Shown: positions 56,690 through 64,000 of the stretch, in pieces
How the letters are laid out: every line of letters begins with the position of its first letter
Position numbering within the stretch: the stretch's first letter is position 1
Assembly: GCF_019703515.2 (NCBI RefSeq)
Contig: NC_059348.1
Coordinates: forward strand, 21,234,156 to 21,298,155
Source: Myxocyprinus asiaticus
Taxonomy: Eukaryota; Chordata; Actinopteri; Cypriniformes; Catostomidae
Length of the DNA stretch: 64,000 bases
Reading direction: 5' to 3'
Made by a program: the position numbers and the translations under genes
The notes under the pieces: model-generated
What the model saw: the letters and a program-made list of their open reading frames with translations, nothing else
Database searches by the model: none
What the model was told of the DNA's origin: nothing

Positions 56690-57415
56690 AGAGGTGGGAA
56701 AAAATATCGATATGTTAAAGTATTGTGATATTTTTCCTTGAGATATTGTATCGATATTTGCATGCCAAATAACAATATTATTATTTACATTTTTCCACAT
56801 TAATATTATTGTGATGGGGGAAAAAAATGATCTTTGCCAAATCGTTCTAGGAATTGGTGCAGTTATCATGCTTTACATGTAATCACCCTCCCTTACTAAA
56901 ATTGATAAAGATTTTACAGTAGTAACATTAACTGAGGTATTTTGAGAAAAATGTTAGTATCATATTAAATAGGCTAACCTTTTAGGTGAAATCAATTATA
57001 CTTTTGTATAGTGAAACTGTGTTGCAATAAATAATGTTTTTAAAGTGTTTTGGTTACTATTGTATTCATAAATACTATAATTTATTTTTAGAAAGACTAG
57101 CTACATTGACCGAACCACAGAAATAGGGTGCCATTTTGGTCTTATATGCTTATGGCTTTGCATTGTACATAGATATTAGGAAATAAACTGGCCTTGTTTT
57201 GTAATTTGCACTTTTATATTAATTTAACAATGCATTTGGTGATTTGGAAACAGTTCTCTTAAGTCCGATGAAGACGAATGTGAAACATTGAGTGAAATAT
57301 TGCAATATATAGTAGTTTTGAATCACAATACACCAAAAATAAAGAATCCCAATAATATTGTATCGTTACTTAAATATTGATAATTAATCATATCGCCAGT
57401 TACCTTGTGATTCTT
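56690..57415. mobile_element. Additional insertion with TATCGATA-rich ends
   Basis: The left end (GGTGGGAAAAAATATCGATATG) and the right end (AATATTGATAATTAATCATATCGCC) look weakly inverted, and the flanking Tc1 sequence joins up when this block is removed. No coding content. The superfamily is unknown. Confidence 0.45.
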
Positions 57416-57597
57416 ACCCCAAATGAACAAGTAGGTGTACAGGTTCCTAATAAAGTGCTCGGTGAGTGTATATGTGTGTGTGTGTGTAATTATAATTAAT
57501 TTTATGTAATCATTATATAATGTAATTATAGTTTATATACTGTATAGTAATATAGAGTATGTAATTGCATATATGTGTACTGTGTATATACTATATA

Positions 57598-57599
<2 letters not shown>

Positions 57600-57648
<49 letters not shown>
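57600..57648. repeat. (TA)n microsatellite
   Basis: About 24 TA units just outside the right terminus of the Tc1 relic. Confidence 0.95.
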
Positions 57649-57649
<1 letters not shown>

Positions 57650-57769
57650 CCATTGTATCAGCACATACGATTCTTGTGATAGTTGTGCAGAATATTATGT
57701 ATGTAGACAATAAGTTCATAGTATCAAGTGCTCTACCCTTTAATGCAAGTACATAGAGGTTAAAGACAC

Positions 57770-58340
57770 CTAATATAAAGTGTGACTGTATGCAGGGAGT
57801 AGCAGGGGAGTGGAGAATACAGGAAGGAAATGAAAGACAGAGAGAGAGGGGTTTTTGGAGGGCAGAGTGAGAACAGGAGCGGAGGCTGGGGGAGGGGAGT
57901 TGGGTCAGGCCTTGGCTGAATCCTCGACTTTTTTCCTGTGTGCTGCAGATATACAAAACAAAATGAGGGCCAGGAAAAATATGAGGGGCCTCCATTTGTG
58001 TTTTCATACATGAGTTCAGGGTCAGCAGCACGTATCTGTGTGTGTGTGTGTGTCTCTGTGTATAATGGTGGGTTAATTAGTTTGCTCGCTGATAAGGAAG
58101 CCCCTGCTTTTGACTCAGCACATACGTTGCATGGAAACGCTGCAACAGGAGTGGTTAGAAAAGCGGCCCTCTACCTCTGAGCTATTCCAGGAATTTCCTT
58201 CTCTCTCTTTCTCTTTCTCATTTTACTTGACTTTTGTCTTGCTTTCTAGGTTGAGTAGGGGGGTATGTCTTTGAGGGGGTTGGAATTTGTGTTCGAGTCC
58301 AGGTTTAAGACTAGCAGCCACTGATCTGCCTGAATTCCTC
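57770..58340. other. ssbp3 intron 4, purine-rich stretch
   Basis: A GA-rich block (57,820-57,900) followed by a short TG run near 58,040. No exon identified. Confidence 0.3.
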
Positions 58341-58685
58341 ATTGTGGTGACGGGGCGTGGCCGAGCGACGTCTGTGGAGAGCAAGGTCGGGAGAGGAAGA
58401 AAGGTAAGGATTGACACCTGTGGGAAATCACCTCTAACAGTTGTTTTGTGTTGTATTGAGAGCTGGAGGGGTTTAAAAGGGCAGCCCAAACCGCCAGAGG
58501 AGAGACACACAAAAGAGTCTTATGTGTGTTGCTGAAAAGCAAACAGTGTGTTAAACTGAAAAGTGTATTAATTAAAAGACTTACATTGGATGTTTACCTG
58601 GCTCCCGCTTCCTCTTTAACAATGAAAGCTAGAGACTTATCGCAGTGGTGCCGAAACCCGGGAATTTGGAGGAAGATACGCCGAC

Positions 58686-59390
58686 ATGGAGTCCTCGCTC
58701 TTCGCCGATCTAATCAAGACCTTCGCTAGCATCCACCAAACACAACATCAGGCTCTGCTTGAGCTGCGCCAGGAACAGCGATTCCGGATCGTCCTTCAAG
58801 CTCAAGCAGAGGACTGGCAGGTGCTACGGAGCTTGATACCCCAGGGGAATTCCACCACTGCGACCTCGGCAGCCGTCCCCTCTATGACCCACTTCACACT
58901 CACCAAGTTGGGACCAGAGGATGACCCGGAGGCATTCTTGGAGCTGTTTGAGTGTGCAGCGGGAAGGCCAGGGTCCCAGTGGGTGGTCCACCTGCTGCTG
59001 CTGCTGCTGTTGGGAGAAGTGCAACTGGCAGCCCAACAACTACCCATCGCCAACCTCCTGGGGTATCAGGACTTGAAGCGAGCCAACTTGCAACGGGTCG
59101 GCTGCAGAGCAGCACCGCATGTGCTTCCACTCGCTGATGCTTGGTGAGCTCGTCCGCCCGTTTGCCTTTGTCCAATAGCTCCATGACTCCTGCCAGCGGT
59201 GGCTGCTGGCAACTGAACGTGATGCCGTGGCAGTAGTTGACCTGGTGGTACTGGAGCAGTTGATCAACCGACTACAGAAAGGGATGGCAGAATGGGTTCA
59301 GTACCAACGCCCGGCATCGCTGGACGAGGCATTCCAGCTGGCTGAGGACCATATGGTGGCATATTCGGGGACCAGCGAGCCCCGAATTTG
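58686..59390 (+). pseudogene. Gypsy gag
   Basis: MESSLFADLIKTFASIHQTQ starts 23 bp after the primer-binding site. LTKLGPEDDPEAFLELFE marks the capsid-like region. A leucine repeat and frame changes after about 59,100 break it; a later frame (PASLDEAFQLAEDHMVAYSG, ending about 59,375) completes the gag region. Confidence 0.7.
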
Positions 59391-59399
59391 ATGCGCACC

Positions 59400-60399
59400 C
59401 GATACCTCGGATTGATGAGCTGCTCGATTGGTTAGGCGCGGCTTGCTTTTATTCGACACTGGATTTGAAGAAGGGATATTGGCAGATCCCCTTAACTCCC
59501 ATATCCCGTGAAAAGACAGCATTTTACACACCGTTCGGATTACACCAATTCATGATGCTTCCGTTCGGTTTGTTTGGGGCCCCGGCGACATTTCAGCGGT
59601 TCATAGTCAGAATCCTCAGACCGCACGCTGTTTACGCCGCTGCCTATCCGGATGACATAATTATTTTCAGTAATGATTGGCAGCGGCATCTGAGGGCTGT
59701 CCTGAGATCGTAGAGATGGGTGGGACTCATGGCAAACCCAAAGAAGTGTGGGTGGAAGTATGGTATCTAGGCTTCCACTTGGGTCATGGGCAGGTGCGGC
59801 CCCAAATTGATAAGACCGCAGCGACAGCAACCTGCCTGAGACCTAAGACCAAAAAGGAGGTGAGACAGTTCTTGGGGCTGGGTGGCTATTATCGCAGGTT
59901 TGTGCCTAATTATTCGACCGTCTCCAGCCCGCTGACTGATCTTACTAAAAAGGGGGCACCAGATCTGGTCCAGTGGACGGAGCCATGTCAGCAGCCGTTC
60001 ACGCAGGTGATGGCTGCACTTTGTGCCGGGCCGTTATTGCACTCTCCTGACTTCACTCTCCCCTTTATCTTGCAGGCGGATGCATCGGACAGGGGGGTGG
60101 GTGTGGTACTCTCCCAGATGGTGGAGGGGGAGGAGCGCCCCGTGCTGTACATTAGTCGTAACCTCTTGCTGAGGGAGACGAAGTACAGCACAGTGGAGAA
60201 GGAGTGTTTGGCCATCAAGTGGGTAGTACTCACCCTCTGGTACTATCTGTTGGGGCGTGCTTTCACCTTCTGTTTGGACCACTCCCTGCTCCAGTGGCTC
60301 CATTGCATGAAGGATACCAAAGCGCAGATCACCCGTTGGTATCTAGCTCTCCAACATTTTAAGTTTGAGATGGTCCACAGGCTGGGGGGGGGGGGGTAA
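59400..60399 (+). pseudogene. Gypsy reverse transcriptase and RNase H
   Basis: RT: YSTLDLKKGYWQIPLTPISR, FGLHQFMMLPFGLFGAPATF, and AAYPDDIIIFS, where the catalytic motif is YPDD in place of YLDD/YVDD. A frameshift near 59,710 leads to RNase H: EVRQFLGLGGYYRRFVPNYS, FILQADASDRGVGVVLSQ, TVEKECLAIKW. A G-run at 60,385 ends the frame just before the 3' LTR. Confidence 0.8.
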
Positions 60400-60779
60400 G
60401 TGACAGGCTGGATGGCTCCCTGGCCTGAGTCGGGCGATGGGGGTATGTAGTGATGGGGGCGTGTCCGAGTGACATCTGTGGAGAGCGAGGCTGGGAGAGA
60501 TGAAGAGCGGCAAGGATTGACACCTGTGGGAAATAACAGCTGTTTTGTGTTGCAGTGAGAGCTGGAGGGGGTTAAAAGGGCAGTCCAAACCGCCGGAGGA
60601 GAGAGAGAGAGATGCACACAGCAGAGTCTTGTGTGTGTGTGTGTGTTGCTGAAAATCAAACAGTGTGTTAAACTGAAAAGTGTATCAAATAAATGACTTA
60701 CATTGGATGTTTACCCAACTCCCGCTTCCTCAACAATGAAAACTAGAGATTTATTATTGAGCTCTGCTTGAAAACATTT

Positions 60780-60965
60780 TGGCCTCTGTTATGGGCAAAA
60801 TATCATACAGGATTGGGGGATGGGCTTTTTGCACCCAAAAGCCAGTAAGCAACCACCTAGTAACCACCCAGAACACTGTAGCAACTGCACAGTAACACTA
60901 AAAACATTCAGAACAACTTAACAACCGCAAAGCAACCACTCCCAACACCCTATGGCAGGGGTATG
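60780..60965. repeat. Dispersed AGCAACCACCCAGAACACC-type repeat
   Basis: GCCAGTAAGCAACCACCTAG, TAACCACCCAGAACACTG and further units. Same family as the repeats at 14.3, 15.8 and 24.5 kb, here in ssbp3 intron 4. Confidence 0.65.
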
Positions 60966-61279
60966 TAAGGACTAACATGTAAAGCAACTAGGCTTGACTG
61001 AGATATATAAAGTGTTGGAAAGTTATTACAGGAGCTCATTCTTTAAATAACACCCCATTTATAAATATTAGACAATCGTTGACAGTACTGTCAAATTTCT
61101 GTATAGTATGGCACACCACCTTAGGCTGAACAAGCAGAACTGACATTACAGAATGGTGAATTATGTCTTTGTGTCCTTGGAGATTGCTAAACAAGAACTA
61201 TACGACTACTACTATACTGTAGAAGTGTGTTTATGGCTTCTCCTAAGCAGGTAAAGTGGGAGCTGAAAAACTATTTTTA

Positions 61280-61460
61280 CTTTGAAATTCATAAAGATAT
61301 CTATGGAGACACTGTGGGGGGAGGGGAGCGTCGGCAGTCAGGTGCATGCAGACACAGGCATGATGTGTTCGTCCAAGGCAGACCACCCAGGTCACCTGCC
61401 ACCTGGGCTGTTGTCATGGCAACCATATCCTTTCCAAACAACTACATTCAGGTGAGATGA
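61280..61460. promoter_or_regulatory. Candidate intronic regulatory element of ssbp3
   Basis: GC-balanced, high-complexity island (around GACCACCCAGGTCACCTGCC, with an E-box-like CACCTG) in an AT-rich intron. A 77-codon frame crosses it but has no recognisable protein and no splice support. Confidence 0.2.
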
Positions 61461-61799
61461 TGGAGAGGGGTGAATGAGCAGAAATGCTTCACATGCCATG
61501 CCGATTAAAAGTGTGTGCTCAGTTCTCTGTGCTTTGTATTAATAGCTAGACCCACATAGGATGCAAATTTTTTTATTTTTGCTAAATCTACAGAACAAAT
61601 TTAGATATCGTAAAATGTGTTAAATAGAGCTGAGACTACTACCGTCTTGTTGGTGGTTCAAACTAGTCTAAGTAAGATTAGCCGAGGTATTTAATAAATG
61701 AACAAGCAAGGGTTGGAGGATGTGTAGAACTTTATAAATTACATTATAAATATATTTAGCAAAATTCTAGCAGCCGCTCCAGATCCAAAAAGGTGCTAG

Positions 61800-62105
61800 A
61801 TTAGAAATGTGTACTGATCGGTGCTGCACTGTCTCTCACTGTCTCTTACTGTGCCTATTGTCCTGTTTCCTTTTTAGTAATTATTGTACTGTCCTGTACT
61901 TTTTGCACACGTTTGCGTGTGCACTTTATGTAGGAATGTGTAGGTCTTATTCAGTCTGTGTAGTCTCATGTGGTCCTGTGTTTGTCCTATGTTGATTTTA
62001 TGTAGCACCATGGTCCTGGAGGAACGTTGTCTCGTTTCACTGTGTACTGTACTAACTGTATATGGTTGAACGACAATAAAAAAACCACTTGAACTTGAAC
62101 TTTAT
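61800..62105 (+). repeat. LINE/SINE 3' tail-like repeat
   Basis: Ends with GGTTGAACGACAATAAAAAAACC and a short CTTGAACTTGAACTT repeat, a common tail of fish retroposons. The 5' limit is unclear. Confidence 0.45.
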
Positions 62106-63300
62106 TATTTTATTATTTATTATTTTCCGCTGTTTTTATTATGTTTTTCCTTACGCTAGGAAAAATCCTTATCCTTACGCTAATAAGCGTAAAAACGGCG
62201 GGAGCCATTCTTTCATGTTTGTTGGGATGTTATCAAGAATAAACTGTGAGTTTGTGAATGAAGTTCATTATCTTCATTTTAAGATGGATTTTGGATGATC
62301 CGTTTGAAACAGGGCGACGCTAAAGGCAGCTGTAACAGACGGTTTATCGCTGGTTACCTGCGGGAAAAATGGAAAAGGGAAATAATCATAATCATAAAAA
62401 AAATAAAAAAAGCAAATGCACGAACATGCACAATAGGGACACAGAGATGAGCAGCAAGTACGCTAGATGCTCAGTTACAGGTACTGCACTAAAATAACTC
62501 AGAATTCTGCTCTAAACGTCATGTTTGCGAATAATTGAGAAACTGTGCGCTGGTTTTTAGTGCTTTTTTTCTCGTTGTTTACTTCTTTGTGCTTTATTAT
62601 CATTCGAAAATAAACAGATGTAATGATTGATGTATGTTCTCATGAAATCAGAGAATCTCTCCTCTCAAAAACTGAAAACAAGTGGTCAAAAGAGACGACT
62701 AGGTGTAACGTGATGTGTCTCACTTGTACATTTGTGATCGGATCATCCAAAATGCATCTTGATACCAGTGTAGGCCAACACATGGCCTCAGTCAGGGACA
62801 AATGGTCGTGTAGTTGATACACTACAGTCCTGTGTTGTACGCACCATCACAATGGAAAACAAGACTGTGAGTCGCAGAGCGCCAACTGCAAGACATGCAT
62901 TGTGTACACTTGGCTTTAGAAAAGAAATATCACACCTCTCTTCAACCCAGCACATTGTTTTAGGTATTATTTACATGTTACGTTTAAAATTTTAACACTT
63001 GATGTTAGGGTATACTTTGTCTGTCTCGCACACAGTAGAGCGCTCTAGCCTTTTAAAGTATTCTCTTTTTACTGCGAGCCCGTATAGATGCATTTGGCGC
63101 AAGCATACTATGACTGCTTTCTGATACTTTTAGTACAGTCAACAGCAGACACATGTGCAAACAAGATGCAATGAAGCGAAATGTCCGCTTGTCTAGAAAA
63201 ACTGGACTGCACACGGACAGTCCTTGCTAACTGTGCTTGTGACGAAATTTGTGTCATGCACAGTTGTGCACTGTGCAAAAGAAATAGAGGCACACAGAAA
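62106..63300. other. ssbp3 intron 4, no feature seen
   Basis: No exon or repeat structure recognised. Confidence 0.3.
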
Positions 63301-63329
63301 ATCAAAGTATTTTTTGGCCCTCCAGTACT

Positions 63330-63960
63330 CCAGTGACTGTTTGCTTACATGAACCTAGATTGTTTTGCACTCAACCGTTCATTTGTAGATTTTGCTCCTA
63401 GAGACCCTTGTTTTGCATCTTGCAGCTTAATTGCTAGTAATGACGCTTTTATCAGGGAGGTCAATTGGGCAAGGGCAATAGAGAGCGCCCATAAACCTCT
63501 CTCCCTGGCTAATTTCCCAGTCCTCTGAGTACATTTGAGAGCTCATAAGAGTCTCTCTGCCTATCAAACGATTGCTCAAAATAGTCTTTAGGTCAAACAT
63601 TGTGCATGAACCACACAACCCTCTCTCTGAATAATTTATTAGGAAGGGAACATGTTTACAAGCTTATCAAATAAAACATTGCAAGGGAAGACTCTAGAAT
63701 GGATTTGACAGATGAGTTGGACAAGACCTGGATTGAGTTTCCTAATGACCTCTTTGCTGCTTGAATTCCTTTTTAGACCACATTGTTTGTCAGCTGCTAT
63801 TATTGTAAAGCAAGTTGCATCATTTTTGCCAAACTAAACTCATGGGAGTAGCAGTATGCAGTCAAGGCATCAGTACAAAGCCCTTGGGTGCAGCAAGTGT
63901 GCGTGTTTGCCACTTATGTCCTGGTACTGCTACTTGCAGATTCCCTTGAGGATGGAGTGT
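63330..63960. promoter_or_regulatory. Candidate conserved non-coding region
   Basis: Over 600 bp of non-repetitive, balanced-composition DNA with homeodomain-like TAAT cores and no reading frame of note. Large introns of developmental cofactor genes often hold enhancers, but this is inference only. Confidence 0.2.
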
Positions 63961-64000
63961 GAAAGGAGGCAATTCCTAGAACAAAATTGTTTTCTGTTGA

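Larger units (their letters stand above)
52515..57468 (-). mobile_element. Tc1/mariner-type relic carrying nested insertions
   Basis: Left end CTCACCAAGCACTTTATTAG and right end complement CACTCACCGAGCACTTTATT are its inverted termini. Transposase remnants on the minus strand (52,600-52,960) are related to the 2.9-3.7 kb copies. The sequence breaks at 52,958, resumes at 56,614, breaks again near 56,690 and resumes near 57,415. The intervening DNA is accounted for by younger insertions. Confidence 0.8.
58343..60756 (+). mobile_element. Ty3/gypsy-type element with both LTRs, internally deleted
   Basis: LTRs of about 300 bp at 58,343-58,644 (starts TGTGGTGACGGGGCGTGG) and 60,446-60,756 (starts TGTAGTGATGGGGGCGTG) are clearly related but diverged. 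The primer-binding site TGGTGCCGAAACCCGGGA begins at 58,646. Gag (58,686 on), RT (59,400-59,715) and RNase H (to 60,399) follow, and the 3' LTR starts about 50 bp after RNase H, so no integrase comes after RNase H. Protease and integrase are missing between gag and RT, at an abrupt junction near 59,390. Confidence 0.88.

Noticed and set aside
61227..61460. 77-codon frame near 61.3 kb as an ssbp3 exon
   Set aside because: It has no Pro/Gly-rich SSBP3 sequence and no matching phase-0 acceptor leading into it.

Overview
The window is nuclear DNA of a ray-finned fish, most likely a cyprinid. It is AT-rich, its genes have many introns with GT/AG borders, and its long introns are packed with Tc1-like elements, TTAA-flanked MITEs, hAT-like elements, DIRS retrotransposons with tyrosine recombinase, Ty3/gypsy elements, an RTE-like LINE and a tRNA-derived SINE. 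I identified host genes by reading exons, frame and splice sites directly and comparing with remembered vertebrate families; no database search was run.

Layout. 1-5.3 kb: no gene seen, Tc1 relics and microsatellites. 5.8-8.9 kb, minus strand: decayed tyw3 (wybutosine synthesis). 10.3-10.5 kb, plus strand: one orphan cryz exon with an in-frame stop, head-to-head with tyw3 as in mammals. 12.2-17.6 kb, plus: intact four-exon lrrc53 (922 codons). 18.1-26.8 kb, plus: intact eight-exon fam151a (601 codons), with a deleted DIRS element and a hAT element in intron 5. 27.3-39.0 kb, minus: intact acot11 (15 coding exons, 579 codons), tail-to-tail with fam151a. 40.2 kb to beyond the window, plus: the first four coding exons of ssbp3, divergent from acot11. 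The rest (42-64 kb) is a first part of ssbp3 intron 4, holding an almost complete DIRS element, a hAT-like element, a multiply nested transposon stack and two related gypsy elements.

The genes are not an operon-like unit. Their order is informative: TYW3-CRYZ-LRRC53 and FAM151A-ACOT11-SSBP3 are two separate neighbourhoods on human 1p, joined here with only about 530 bp between the lrrc53 stop and the fam151a start. The most notable observations are the linked death of the tyw3/cryz pair, the two DIRS elements with readable internal complementary regions, and two gypsy relics whose domain order (integrase before reverse transcriptase) looks Gmr1-like.
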